From positions 60,707 through 124,706 of the forward strand of contig JAEWFD010000042.1 in assembly GCA_023388995.1 (NCBI GenBank): a DNA stretch of 64,000 bases, given 5' to 3'. Positions 1 to 8,627 of the stretch are shown here, piece by piece. Positions within the stretch are counted from its first letter, which is position 1, and every line of letters starts with the position of its first letter. This DNA is from Bacillota bacterium. GTDB taxonomy: Bacteria; Bacillota_I; Bacilli_A; Erysipelotrichales; Erysipelotrichaceae. A program made the translations under genes and the position numbers. Below the pieces are notes generated by a model that worked only from the letters and a program-made list of their open reading frames with translations, had not been told where the DNA came from and searched no databases.

Positions 1-2
1 AA

Positions 3-1739
3 TACCGGATGCGCCTTCCTTTGGTTTTGCTGGATGGCATATCAACGTTGTATTTTGCGAGTAAGAGTTATGTGTTTTATTTATTATTTTATTATATCAA
101 TCTAGTCACGATTAACCAGTTTGCCAAGAAATTTGTATTGAAAAGTGTCTATGCCATTCCGCTGATTATTGCCGGAGGGATGCTGGTGGCGAATGCATTC
201 TGGCCGCTGGTGCTCAATTCTACGTATGATCAAGGATTGGTCTTCTATCAAGGACGGATCGTATTGGATGTTGTCTGGATGATTTATTTGCTGCTATCAT
301 TGGCCCAAGTCTATCATTATCGAAACCGGCTGAGTGACCAGCAGCGGCTGGCAATCCTAATCACGTTGTTATTTGTGATCGGGGCGATCATCATGCAAAA
401 TTTGGCGCCGAAGTATCTGTTAACAGATCTAGCACTTGGTGTGGGGATGTTGCTGTTTTATTTTGTGATTGAAAATCCAAAGCTGACCATGGATGAATTA
501 ACGGGCTTATTTAATCGTTCTGCTTTTTTGGAACGGATGGATGCCGACATCAAACGCAAAGTGCCATTCTATGTCATTACAATGGCAATGGATGATTTCA
601 AGTTTATCAATGAGACATTCGGCTATTATTACGGCGATTTGCTGTTGAAAGCGATTGGAAGCAAATTAAAGACAGCAGCGAAGTTTTCTTATCGCTATAT
701 GAGTGATATGTTTAGTATTGTGGTGTACGATGAAAGTCAGGTTATGCCGATTATCAACCGCATTAAGTCAAAACTGGATGAACCATGGAATATCAATTCA
801 ACGGTATGCCTGCTCTCTGCAAGCTTCAGTGTGGTTTCATATCCGGCAAATGCCGATTCTTCCAATGAGTTGAATGATTTTATCGTTTACACGGTGCAGG
901 AGGCAAAACGCGGAAGCAAAGGGGGCATCTCCTTCGGCGAGAACTCTGCGAAAGCCCGCATCAAACGAAACAATACGATTGAATATTTGTTGAAAGAAGC
1001 AATTAAATTTGACCGGTTTGAGGTGTATTATCAGCCAATTTATTCGGTCCGTGAGCAGCGGTATATCGCAGCGGAAGCATTGGTACGCCTGCGTGACGAG
1101 GAACTGGGTTTCATTTCACCGGCGGAGTTTATTCCAATTGCTGAGAAAAATGGAACGATCTTAAAAATCGGGCAGATTGTATTTGAGAAAGTCTGTTCCT
1201 TCATTCAGGAATATCAGATTGAGAAATTGGGTTTGAAATACATTGAAGTTAATTTGTCGGTTGTCCAATGCATGCAGCGTCGTCTGGCACCGGAACTGAT
1301 CGCAATTATGAAGCAGCATCAGGTTGATCCGAAGCTGATTAATTTTGAATTGACTGAAACTTCTGTTGCGGAGTCAAAAGGTATGCTGGAAACGACAATG
1401 AATGAATTGATTTCCTATGGCTGCCGCTTCTCATTAGATGATTTTGGCACCGGGTACAGCAACATCAGCTATGTGACGCAGCTGCCGTTTAATATTGTGA
1501 AGATTGATCGCGGCTTTGTGTGGGCGTCACAGACGAGTACCAAAGTAAATACTGCCATTGCCCATCTGATATCGATGTTCCGCAAAATGGATATGGCGAT
1601 TGTGGCGGAAGGTGTGGAAAGCAAAGAGCAGCTGGATATGCTGGTGGAAATGGATTGCGATTATATCCAGGGGTATTATTACAGCAAGCCGATTCGCAGC
1701 GATGAATTGATTAGATTAGTAAGTAACATACCTGCATGA
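3..1739 (+). CDS. Membrane-anchored c-di-GMP phosphodiesterase (degenerate GGDEF + intact EAL), 5' end open
   Basis: The first ATG (position 9) has no ribosome binding site and the frame is open to the window edge, so the gene probably starts upstream. The N-terminal ~155 residues (counted from that ATG) are several hydrophobic segments. A GGDEF-like domain follows from about residue 160 (MDELTGLFNR), but its signature is MSDMF at 231-235, so cyclase activity is unlikely. The EAL domain starts near residue 340 with EALVR at 356 and keeps the family's metal and catalytic positions: VNLSV, ELTE, LDDFGTGYS, KID, AEGVES and QGYYYSKP. By family knowledge it should hydrolyse c-di-GMP to pGpG, perhaps with the dead GGDEF domain as a regulatory site. 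It ends at a terminator shared with the converging glyoxalase gene. Confidence 0.9.
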   Translation, partial: YRMRLPLVLLDGISTLYFASKSYVFYLLFYYINLVTINQFAKKFVLKSVYAIPLIIAGGMLVANAFWPLVLNSTYDQGLVFYQGRIVLDVVWMIYLLLSLAQVYHYRNRLSDQQRLAILITLLFVIGAIIMQNLAPKYLLTDLALGVGMLLFYFVIENPKLTMDELTGLFNRSAFLERMDADIKRKVPFYVITMAMDDFKFINETFGYYYGDLLLKAIGSKLKTAAKFSYRYMSDMFSIVVYDESQVMPIINRIKSKLDEPWNINSTVCLLSASFSVVSYPANADSSNELNDFIVYTVQEAKRGSKGGISFGENSAKARIKRNNTIEYLLKEAIKFDRFEVYYQPIYSVREQRYIAAEALVRLRDEELGFISPAEFIPIAEKNGTILKIGQIVFEKVCSFIQEYQIEKLGLKYIEVNLSVVQCMQRRLAPELIAIMKQHQVDPKLINFELTETSVAESKGMLETTMNELISYGCRFSLDDFGTGYSNISYVTQLPFNIVKIDRGFVWASQTSTKVNTAIAHLISMFRKMDMAIVAEGVESKEQLDMLVEMDCDYIQGYYYSKPIRSDELIRLVSNIPA

Positions 1740-1764
1740 AAAAACGAGCGCAATGCTCGTTTTT
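1740..1764. terminator. Bidirectional terminator
   Basis: Ten-base perfect stem (1740-1749 with 1755-1764) and a five-base loop; A-run on one side and T-run on the other serve the EAL gene and the converging glyoxalase gene. Confidence 0.85.
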
Positions 1765-1769
1765 GGTTG

Positions 1770-2138
1770 TTATCGTGCGGGAATGATTTCAATCCAGTAT
1801 CCATCAGGATCTTGAATGAAATAAATGCCCATGCTTGGATTCTCATAGCAGATGACATCCATTGCTTTGTGTTTTTGGTAAGCACCATCGAAATCTGCTA
1901 CCTGAAATGCTAAATGAAATTCTTCATCACCAAGATTATAAGGTTCTGTGTGATCGCGTAAATACGTCAATTCCAATGTGAAATTTGTCTTATTGTCAGT
2001 CAGGTAGACTAAAGTAAAACTGCCGTCACTTGCTTCTTTACGACGGTGAATCGTTAATCCAAGTGCTTGTTCATAGAAGGCAAGGCTTTTCTCAAGATTT
2101 AATATATTAAAGTTAAAATGTGCGAATGTAAAGTCCAT
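1770..2138 (-). CDS. Glyoxalase/bleomycin-resistance fold protein (lactoylglutathione lyase-like)
   Basis: 122 aa, one vicinal-oxygen-chelate domain. It contains LEKSLAFYEQALGL, HLAFQV, IYFIQDPDGYWIEI, and the usual metal-ligand positions: H near the N-terminus (FAHFNFN), E in LELTYLR, H in FHLAF and E in WIEI. This matches glyoxalase I-type enzymes, which isomerise a methylglyoxal-thiol hemithioacetal; the actual thiol substrate cannot be read from sequence. Two ATGs lie two codons apart; the downstream one (2138) is chosen because AGGAG is 7 bases from it and only 1 from the other. It is a single gene facing the UgpC-type operon across a divergent intergenic region. Confidence 0.85.
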   Translation of the reverse strand: MDFTFAHFNFNILNLEKSLAFYEQALGLTIHRRKEASDGSFTLVYLTDNKTNFTLELTYLRDHTEPYNLGDEEFHLAFQVADFDGAYQKHKAMDVICYENPSMGIYFIQDPDGYWIEIIPAR

Positions 2139-2308
2139 GATCATTCTCCTCTCTTCTCTAGTATAGCAGAATCTGGCAACTCTGTACAAATTAGGGGTAT
2201 TGAATGAGAAAACAATCTGGAAAGTAATTTAATTTGTAAAGTGATATCGGGAAATTGGTAAAAAAATGAAGTAATTTGTGCTTTGGTGTTCAATTTAGGG
2301 ATATAGGT

Positions 2309-2317
2309 TGTTATAAT
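2309..2317 (+). promoter_or_regulatory. Extended -10 promoter of the ugp-type operon
   Basis: TGTTATAAT is an extended -10 (TGn plus a consensus hexamer at 2312-2317). The -35 region (TTCAAT, 2289-2294, 17-base spacer) is weak. The start codon of the first gene is about 75 bases downstream of the predicted start site. Confidence 0.6.
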
Positions 2318-2399
2318 AAAGGTGCATGCTTTGGCGTCAGTCTGGGAGGAAACAACGTCTAAAGTGTATAAAATCAGAAATCTTATGGAGGAGACTGCA

Positions 2400-3473
2400 A
2401 TGATTGAAGTCAAAAACTTGCGAAAAGTGTTTGATAACGGATTTGAAGCATTGAAGAATGTAAGCTTTACGATTGAAAATGGCGATTTGATTTGCTTGTT
2501 AGGTCCATCCGGGTGCGGCAAGACAACCATTTTGAATTTAATTGCCGGACTGTTAGATCCGACCGATGGTGATATCATCAACAATGGTATTACGATGGTT
2601 GATAAACATCCAAAGGATCGCGATATCGGCTTTGTGTTTCAGAATTATGCATTATATCCGCATTTGACCGTATTGGAAAATGTCATGTTTCCGCTTCGCG
2701 TCGGTTCAAAAAAGAAACCGCTGAAAGAAGCAGAAAAACTGGCTCGCAAGTTTATGAAATTAACAAGCATCGAGGAATTGGCAGAAAAAAAACCAAGTAC
2801 GATGTCCGGTGGTCAGCAGCAGCGGGTTGCCATAACCAGAGCATTGGTTCAGAATCCGAGTATTCTGCTGCTGGATGAGCCGCTTTCCAATCTGGATGCC
2901 CGCTTGCGTCTGCGTATTCGGGAAGAAATCAGATCTCTTGTTAAAGAAGTGGGAATTACCACCATTTTCGTAACCCATGACCAGGAAGAAGCACTGTCAA
3001 TCAGTGATAAAATTGTATTGATGGATCAAGGTGTGATTCAGCAACATGATGATCCGCAGAATCTGTATCTGGAACCAAATAATCTATTTGTAGCGAAGTT
3101 TATCGGCAATCCTATCATCAATATTCTTCCTGTGACGATTACAAAAGGGAAAATTCAGGGTGGTGCTTTTTCCTTCTACTCGGATTGCTTAGTTGCATCC
3201 AGAATGAAAGAAGAATTAAAAGATGGAACTTATTTGCTGGGGGTTCGTCCCGAGGATGTAATCTTATCGGAAGATGCTCCATTATTCACGGCAACTGTTT
3301 CGACGGTAGAATTAATTGGCAGAGAACGAATCCTGAATTTCAGTTTAAGTGAGCAAAAAGCAAAAGCAATTGTCAGTATCGACAAGTTCATTGAAGAAGG
3401 CAATCAAATTTCCTGCACCTTCCATTATCCGCGGATTTATTTATTCAAAGAGAATGGGGAGCGTGTGTACTAA
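2400..3473 (+). CDS. ugpC: ABC transporter ATPase, UgpC/MalK type
   Basis: 357 aa, the energy-coupling subunit of a carbohydrate/glycerol-phosphate-class importer. Walker A GPSGCGKTT at about 35-43, signature MSGGQQQR near 134, Walker B ILLLDEP near 155, switch histidine in VTHDQEEA near 191, and a C-terminal TOBE-like regulatory region from about 240, as in the MalK/UgpC/MsmK family. Start: ATG 2400, seven bases after GGAGGAG; the frame is open 78 bases further upstream but has no ribosome binding site there. First gene of a five-gene operon with two permeases, a metallo-hydrolase and a lipoprotein binding protein. Family members can serve several permeases, so substrate is inferred from the binding protein, not from this subunit. 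Confidence 0.93.
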   Translation: MIEVKNLRKVFDNGFEALKNVSFTIENGDLICLLGPSGCGKTTILNLIAGLLDPTDGDIINNGITMVDKHPKDRDIGFVFQNYALYPHLTVLENVMFPLRVGSKKKPLKEAEKLARKFMKLTSIEELAEKKPSTMSGGQQQRVAITRALVQNPSILLLDEPLSNLDARLRLRIREEIRSLVKEVGITTIFVTHDQEEALSISDKIVLMDQGVIQQHDDPQNLYLEPNNLFVAKFIGNPIINILPVTITKGKIQGGAFSFYSDCLVASRMKEELKDGTYLLGVRPEDVILSEDAPLFTATVSTVELIGRERILNFSLSEQKAKAIVSIDKFIEEGNQISCTFHYPRIYLFKENGERVY

Positions 3474-4360
3474 TGAAACAATTTAAAAAGTACAGCGCTG
3501 AGAATCAGCCGAAAGCATGGTTGTTCTTGCTGCCGGCGTTAGGTCTGATCACTGTATTTAGTGTCTATCCGATTTTGAAGTCGTTCTGGCTGTCTTTTCA
3601 TAAAGGAACCTTGATGAATCCGCGCTTTAACGGCATCACCAATTATCAGCTGGTGCTGCAAGATCCGATCTTTCATACAGCGATGAAGAATACATCCATT
3701 TATGCGATGTTTGTCGTTCCGATTGCACTGGTGATTTCCTTGATGATTGCCTGGTTGATCTTTGAGAAGATTCAGCATAAAAACTTCTTTGAAACAGTCT
3801 TCTTCATTCCCTACGTAACCAGTACGATTGCCATCGGGATTGTATTCCGGTATTTGTTCAACAGCAATTATGGCATCATCAATTATGTTCTGTCTTTTTT
3901 CAATATAGCGCCAATCAATTGGCTCAATCGCGTGCAAATGTCTGTTCCTACCCTGATTTTGTTTGGCATTTGGTCGGGGCTGGCGTTCAATATCATCATT
4001 TTATTGGCTGGCTTCCGCAATATCAGCGAGGAATACTACAAAGTGGCGGATATGTTTGGAGCCTCCAAATGGGAAATGTTTTTGAAGATTACATTGCCGC
4101 AGCTGATTCCAACGATTACTTTTTTATTGACGGTAAACTTTATCGGGGCTTTCAAGGTATATTCCCAAGTGTATGCGCTATTTGGCGGCAGTGCCGGCAT
4201 GGCAAACAGTGCGCAAACTGCGGTGTTCTACATTTATGAGAAATTCCATGTAGCGGGGCGACCGGGGATTGCCATGGCAGCAACCATGATCTTGTTTGTG
4301 ATTATTCTGCTGTTTACTTTTATCCAAAATAAAATTATCAAGTGGGTGTCTAAACTATGA
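3473..4360 (+). CDS. ugpA: ABC sugar/glycerol-phosphate permease, UgpA/MalF type
   Basis: 295 aa with about six membrane segments. The cytoplasmic EAA-type loop that docks the ATPase lies near residues 185-210 (EEYYKVADMFGASKWEMF). The start overlaps the last base of the ATPase gene (TAATG), so the two are translationally coupled. By family it forms half of the membrane channel with the following UgpE-type protein. It lacks the extra periplasmic domain of MalF and fits UgpA, LacF and MsmF length. Substrate is not readable from this subunit; the UgpB-like features of the binding protein make glycerol-3-phosphate or its diesters a reasonable guess. Confidence 0.9.
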   Translation: MKQFKKYSAENQPKAWLFLLPALGLITVFSVYPILKSFWLSFHKGTLMNPRFNGITNYQLVLQDPIFHTAMKNTSIYAMFVVPIALVISLMIAWLIFEKIQHKNFFETVFFIPYVTSTIAIGIVFRYLFNSNYGIINYVLSFFNIAPINWLNRVQMSVPTLILFGIWSGLAFNIIILLAGFRNISEEYYKVADMFGASKWEMFLKITLPQLIPTITFLLTVNFIGAFKVYSQVYALFGGSAGMANSAQTAVFYIYEKFHVAGRPGIAMAATMILFVIILLFTFIQNKIIKWVSKL

Positions 4361-5175
4361 AGAAACTTGTTCAACTACTATCAATTCTGTTTATTGTTTT
4401 GCTGGCTTTGGTTACAATCTTTCCATTTATCTATATGATTCTGGCAAGCTTAATGACCTACCAGGAGGCAACCAGCATCCCGCCGACGATGTTTCCGAAA
4501 ATTCCGCAGTTTACAAACTTCAAGCTGGTCTTCCGCTATGCTCCGTTTGTGCGCTATTTCTTCAATACAATCCTAGTAGCAGCAACCACTACAACCGGTG
4601 TCTTAGTTACATCTGTTCTTGCGGCATTTGCTTTGGTGAAGCTGGAGTTCAAGCATAAAAATTTAGTTCTCATGTTGTTGATTTCATTGATTATGATTCC
4701 GTATGAGTCCATTGTCTTTACCAATTATGAAACGATTGCCAAGCTGGGCTTATTAGATTCCTATGTGGCTTTGATCGTTCCTTCGCTGGTCAGTGTGTTC
4801 TATATTTATTATTTGCAAGGGTATTTGCGCAGCATCCCTAGTTCCTATTATAAAGCGGCGAAGATTGATGGCTGCCGCGACTTGGAGTTTATCTGGAAAA
4901 TCTTAATTCCGCTGTCAAAACCGGCACTGGTTACAATCGGCATCTTGAGTTTTATTTCCGGTTGGAATTCTTTCCTATGGCCGCTCTTGGTAACCAATAA
5001 CAGCAATATGCGTTTGCTGAATAACGGATTGACGGCGTTTACAACAGAGTCCGGAAGCGATGTCCATCTGCAGATGGCAGCCGCAACCATGACCATTATT
5101 CCGGTATTGATTATTTATTTCATTTTCCGCAAGGAGATTATTAAGGGGGTTGCCAAGAATGGAATTAAAGGATAG
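4357..5175 (+). CDS. ugpE: ABC sugar/glycerol-phosphate permease, UgpE/MalG type
   Basis: 272 aa, about six membrane segments, with the MalG-type EAA loop (SYYKAAKIDGCRDLEFIW) near residues 165-185. Overlaps the upstream permease by four bases (ATGA), which supports coupled translation and equal stoichiometry. It is the second half of the translocation channel. Its last 17 bases overlap the next gene, a metallo-hydrolase, so that unusual partner is tightly linked to the transporter. Confidence 0.9.
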   Translation: MKKLVQLLSILFIVLLALVTIFPFIYMILASLMTYQEATSIPPTMFPKIPQFTNFKLVFRYAPFVRYFFNTILVAATTTTGVLVTSVLAAFALVKLEFKHKNLVLMLLISLIMIPYESIVFTNYETIAKLGLLDSYVALIVPSLVSVFYIYYLQGYLRSIPSSYYKAAKIDGCRDLEFIWKILIPLSKPALVTIGILSFISGWNSFLWPLLVTNNSNMRLLNNGLTAFTTESGSDVHLQMAAATMTIIPVLIIYFIFRKEIIKGVAKNGIKG

Positions 5176-6421
5176 CAAAACAAATATTTACTTCCATAGC
5201 GGAGTTCTGACCATTGGGGGAACTATTATTGAAGTAAGCTATGGCAAGGCCCGGATTTTCTTTGATTTCGGCACTGAATTTGTGCCTAGCTTGAAGCTGC
5301 CGGATGAATCATTGCAAACGTTGCTGGCGCACCGGCTGGTTCCTGAACTGGATCATGTCTATGATCCGCGCCTGGGGTATGGAGAAAAGTCACCTGAAAA
5401 TGACATGGAGACTGCTGTATTCATCAGCCATTGTCATTTAGACCATACACGAATGGTGAATTACTTGGATCCCAAGATTCCGCTGTATGTCCTGGAAGAA
5501 ACAAAAGTCTTGTTGAACAGCCTCAACGCCAACGGGAAATTCCTGCTGCCTTCTGCGGATGGAACCAGAACCAGAGAAATGATCGGACTGCCCAATGAAG
5601 CTGTTGTCCGGGTGGGTGAGATCACCGTGGAACTGCAGCGGGTGGATCATGATGCGTACGGGGCATGCGGTCTGTTGATTCAGACACCGGATATGCGGAT
5701 TGCCTACACCGGCGATTTGCGCTTGCATGGTACGGATCGGGAAGATACGATTCGCTTCTGCGAGAAAGCCAGGCATGCGGATGCGCTCATTATGGAAGGT
5801 GTTTCCATCAGCTTTGATGATCACAAAGAGCCAGGCATTACCAGTGAGGCCGAATTAATTCGGAAGTTTACAGAGATCGTCAAGCAGTATGAAGGCAAGC
5901 AAGTTACCTTCCAAACTTACCCGGGAAATGTGAAGCGGCTGGCTTCCATTATTGCGAATGCACCACGTCAAGTTGTGGTAGAAGCATCTTATGCTTACAT
6001 TTTGAAGTCATGTCTGGGACTGGATACACCATATTACAGTGTGACGGACCCCGTGGAATATGCACTAGATGAAAGTTTGCGAATTGCATATGGAACCTTG
6101 CTGGAGGATGAACATCAATATGTCTGGCAAGTGGTTCAAGACTTTGACAAATTAAAAGGAGGTGGTGTGTATATACATAGCGATGCGACACCATTAGGCG
6201 ATTTCGATCCCGCATATCAGCCATTTGTGAATCAGTTTGCTGAACATGATATCACGTTTACGCGATTGGGATGTTCAGGACATGCGGTTCCAAAGGATCT
6301 TGATGAAATTGTAGATCGAATTGCGCCGAAATTATTGCTGCCAATCCATAGTTTGCATCCGGAACGTCTGGAGAATAACCATGGCTCACGTCATTTACCA
6401 ACTCGTGGAGAGAAACTTTAA
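5159..6421 (+). CDS. MBL-fold / beta-CASP-like metallo-hydrolase embedded in the ABC operon
   Basis: 420 aa. The metallo-beta-lactamase metal motif HCHLDH is at about 91-96, followed by TGDLRLHG near 184. Near the C-terminus, SGHA (about 372) and PIHS (about 395) match beta-CASP motifs B and C of RNase J and related nucleases. The ATG at 5159 is 9 bases after AAGGGGG and is preferred over TTG 5150. It overlaps the permease gene and is followed 11 bases later by the binding-protein gene, so it is part of the transport operon. RNase J has a longer C-terminal domain, which is absent here. A nuclease or other phosphodiesterase role is possible; the operon context favours hydrolysis of an imported phosphodiester, but that is inference. 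Confidence 0.8.
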   Translation: MELKDSKTNIYFHSGVLTIGGTIIEVSYGKARIFFDFGTEFVPSLKLPDESLQTLLAHRLVPELDHVYDPRLGYGEKSPENDMETAVFISHCHLDHTRMVNYLDPKIPLYVLEETKVLLNSLNANGKFLLPSADGTRTREMIGLPNEAVVRVGEITVELQRVDHDAYGACGLLIQTPDMRIAYTGDLRLHGTDREDTIRFCEKARHADALIMEGVSISFDDHKEPGITSEAELIRKFTEIVKQYEGKQVTFQTYPGNVKRLASIIANAPRQVVVEASYAYILKSCLGLDTPYYSVTDPVEYALDESLRIAYGTLLEDEHQYVWQVVQDFDKLKGGGVYIHSDATPLGDFDPAYQPFVNQFAEHDITFTRLGCSGHAVPKDLDEIVDRIAPKLLLPIHSLHPERLENNHGSRHLPTRGEKL

Positions 6422-6432
6422 AAGGAGAAATT

Positions 6433-7710
6433 ATGAAGAGTGTGAAAAAGTATTTAGGTGCTTTATTAGCTGTCCTTCTGGTTGTAAGCGGATGTGCTTC
6501 CAAACCAAAAGATGATGGCGATAAATCCGGCATCGTAACGGAAGTACCTGCAGGAACAACAATCAACTTCTGGCATGCTATGAACGGCGGTCAGTTGGAA
6601 GCGTTGGAAAAATTGACAAAAGATTTTGAAACTGAATTTCCGAATATCAAAGTAGAATTGCAAAATCAGTCTAAATATTCTGACTTGCAAGCTAAAATCA
6701 ACAGTACAATGGCTTCTCCAAAGGATTTGCCGGTAATCACGCAAGCTTATCCGAACTGGTTGTGGAATGCAGCTACGCAAGACAAAGTACTTGTTGACCT
6801 TGCTCCATTCATCAGCAATGAAACAATTGGCATCAAAGATATCAGCGATATCATTCCTGCATTGTTAGACGGTTCTAAAATTGAAGGTGTTCAATATGGT
6901 ATGCCATTCAATAAATCAACAGAAGTATTGTTCTACAACAAGACTTTGCTTGATGAATATGGTTTGAGTGTTCCTACTACATTGGAAGAATTGGCTGAAG
7001 TTTCGAAAGCTGTATTCGAAAAATCAGAAGGAAAAGTAATTGGAGCTGGTTTTGACTCTTTGAATAACTATTATACAATCGGTATGGCTAGCGAAGGTAT
7101 TACCTTTGACAAGAGCTTGGATGTAACTGGTGCTGAAAGCTTGAAAGTTGCAAAGTTCTACCAAGATGGTATCAAAGAAGGATATTTCCGCATTGCTGAC
7201 AAAGGTGAATATTTGTCTACTCCATTTGGTGCTGGTCTTCTTGCGATGAATGTTGGTTCTATGGCTGGGGAATCCCATGTTGTAAAAGCAATTGATGGTC
7301 GTTTCGAATACGGCGCTGCAAATCGTCCTTCTAAAATGAATATCCAACAAGGTACTGATATCTATATGTTCAACAATGCAACTCCTGAACAACAAACAGC
7401 TGCCTTCTTGTATATGAAATATCTGACTTCTGCTCCTGCACAATTGCACTGGGCTACAAAAACAGGATATATGCCAGTTCGTACTTCTGTTCAAGAAAGT
7501 GCTGAATACAAAAATGGTCAATCTAAGATTGCCGGTATCCTTGCAGATGCTACAAAGAGCTTGTTTGCGATCCCTGTAATCGAAAACTCTGATCCTGCAT
7601 ATAACTTAACTCGCGAAATGATGGAATTGATTTTGTCTGATGCTAGCCAAGATGCACAAAAAATCTTGGATGATTACAAAGCGAAGATGGATCAAGCTTG
7701 GAATCAATAG
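6433..7710 (+). CDS. ugpB: Extracellular solute-binding lipoprotein, UgpB-like
   Basis: 425 aa. Lipoprotein signal with lipobox VVSGC, lipidated Cys at about 21, then a family-1 solute-binding fold. TINFWHAMNGGQLEALE near the N-terminus and MPFNKSTEVLFYNK near residue 155 resemble UgpB (glycerol-3-phosphate binding) more than maltose-binding proteins. SD AAAGGAG sits 7 bases before the ATG. It is last in the operon, before a terminator, a common position for the most highly translated component. Its codon use looks biased toward a restricted set (GAA, AAA, GCT), consistent with high expression. It should capture the substrate at the cell surface and deliver it to the UgpA/UgpE channel. Confidence 0.88.
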   Translation: MKSVKKYLGALLAVLLVVSGCASKPKDDGDKSGIVTEVPAGTTINFWHAMNGGQLEALEKLTKDFETEFPNIKVELQNQSKYSDLQAKINSTMASPKDLPVITQAYPNWLWNAATQDKVLVDLAPFISNETIGIKDISDIIPALLDGSKIEGVQYGMPFNKSTEVLFYNKTLLDEYGLSVPTTLEELAEVSKAVFEKSEGKVIGAGFDSLNNYYTIGMASEGITFDKSLDVTGAESLKVAKFYQDGIKEGYFRIADKGEYLSTPFGAGLLAMNVGSMAGESHVVKAIDGRFEYGAANRPSKMNIQQGTDIYMFNNATPEQQTAAFLYMKYLTSAPAQLHWATKTGYMPVRTSVQESAEYKNGQSKIAGILADATKSLFAIPVIENSDPAYNLTREMMELILSDASQDAQKILDDYKAKMDQAWNQ

Positions 7711-7748
7711 TTTTACAATTAGCAGTTTGGTAAAAAAGATTAATAAAG

Positions 7749-7787
7749 AGCAGATAAGAATAGAACAATCGCTTATCTGCTTTTTTT
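7749..7787 (+). terminator. Terminator of the ugp-type operon
   Basis: GCAGATAAG (7750-7758) pairs with CTTATCTGC (7772-7780), followed by a seven-T run. Confidence 0.9.
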
Positions 7788-7872
7788 GATGGGAAAACGG
7801 CAACGGAATTGATAAAAAATAAGTTATATATCAGTATTTAATAAATATTTATTGAATAACAATAAATTTATG

Positions 7873-7903
7873 ATACGATATTGCATATACTACTGTATCG
7901 TAT
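7873..7903. promoter_or_regulatory. Inverted repeat, candidate operator of the DUF2975/HTH operon
   Basis: Perfect 8-base arms ATACGATA (7873-7880) and TATCGTAT (7896-7903) are separated by 15 bases, so arm centres are 23 bases (about two helical turns) apart. The right arm ends just before the SD (GAGGAG) of the first gene. Likely bound by the operon's own HTH protein; this is inference. Confidence 0.55.
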
Positions 7904-7915
7904 AGAGGAGAAGCT

Positions 7916-8389
7916 ATGAAACAAGGAACCATTTTTTTGAAACTGACGATCCTGTCATTGGGACTGTTTGTCTTGATGCTATTTCTGCTAGGCGGCAGCT
8001 GGATCATCAGATATCCGGTACATTCAACGTATCAACATATCTTATATCCTATTCTGACTGGTATTGGTATATCTGTGATTCCGTTCTATCTGGCATTGTG
8101 GAAGGCGTATCAATTGCTGCAATATATTGATGCGAATCAGGCGTTCTCCCTGCATTCTGTTGATGCATTGAAAATAATCCGGAACTGTGCTGCTGCAGTC
8201 AGCATGATTTATCTTTTCCTGATGCCTTTTGTGTATTTGCTGGCAGATAAAGAGGATGCTCCGGGGCTGATTTTCATTGGGCTGATCCCTTTGTTTGCAG
8301 CGATGGTTATTGCTGTTTTCGCAGCTGTCTTAAAGCGGCTTTTGCAGGAAGCGATCGCGATTAAAACAGAACATGACTTGACGGTGTAA
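7916..8389 (+). CDS. DUF2975-family membrane protein
   Basis: 157 aa with four predicted membrane segments (about 10-30, 45-65, 95-115, 125-145). Size, topology and the following small HTH gene match the DUF2975 family, found in many Firmicutes paired with a YozG-like regulator (yoaS-yozG in B. subtilis). No enzymatic motif is visible. Ten bases separate it from the HTH gene and it lies behind a strong inverted repeat. By analogy with other membrane-protein/HTH pairs, the membrane protein may tune or sequester the regulator, but no function is established. Confidence 0.75.
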   Translation: MKQGTIFLKLTILSLGLFVLMLFLLGGSWIIRYPVHSTYQHILYPILTGIGISVIPFYLALWKAYQLLQYIDANQAFSLHSVDALKIIRNCAAAVSMIYLFLMPFVYLLADKEDAPGLIFIGLIPLFAAMVIAVFAAVLKRLLQEAIAIKTEHDLTV

Positions 8390-8398
8390 GGTGAACAT

Positions 8399-8611
8399 AT
8401 GGCAATTGTAATCAATATAGATGTAATGCTGGCAAAGCGGAAGATGAGTGTGACCGAACTGACAGAGAAAGTTGGCATTACGATGGCAAATCTTTCTATC
8501 CTGAAAAATGGCAAGGCCAAAGCCATTCGCTTCTCTACCTTAGAAGCAATTTGTCAGGCACTGGAGTGCCAGCCTGGCGATATTTTAGAATATCGGGAAG
8601 AACAAGAGTAG
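8399..8611 (+). CDS. Small Cro/C1-type HTH regulator, YozG-like
   Basis: 70 aa, essentially one XRE-type DNA-binding domain: MLAKRKMSVTELTEKVGIT, then the recognition-helix region ANLSILKNGKAKAIRF, then LEAICQALECQPGDILEY, the family's usual end. SD AAGGTG sits 6 bases before the ATG. It has no ligand domain, so regulation must come through partner binding or dosage. The 8-base inverted repeat before the operon (7873-7903) is the obvious candidate target. Confidence 0.85.
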   Translation: MAIVINIDVMLAKRKMSVTELTEKVGITMANLSILKNGKAKAIRFSTLEAICQALECQPGDILEYREEQE

Positions 8612-8627
8612 TTTCGGAGGGGTTTAT

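Noticed and set aside
7024..7521. 165-codon frame on the minus strand
   Set aside because: It lies antisense inside the solute-binding protein gene, has no SD and its composition mirrors that gene.
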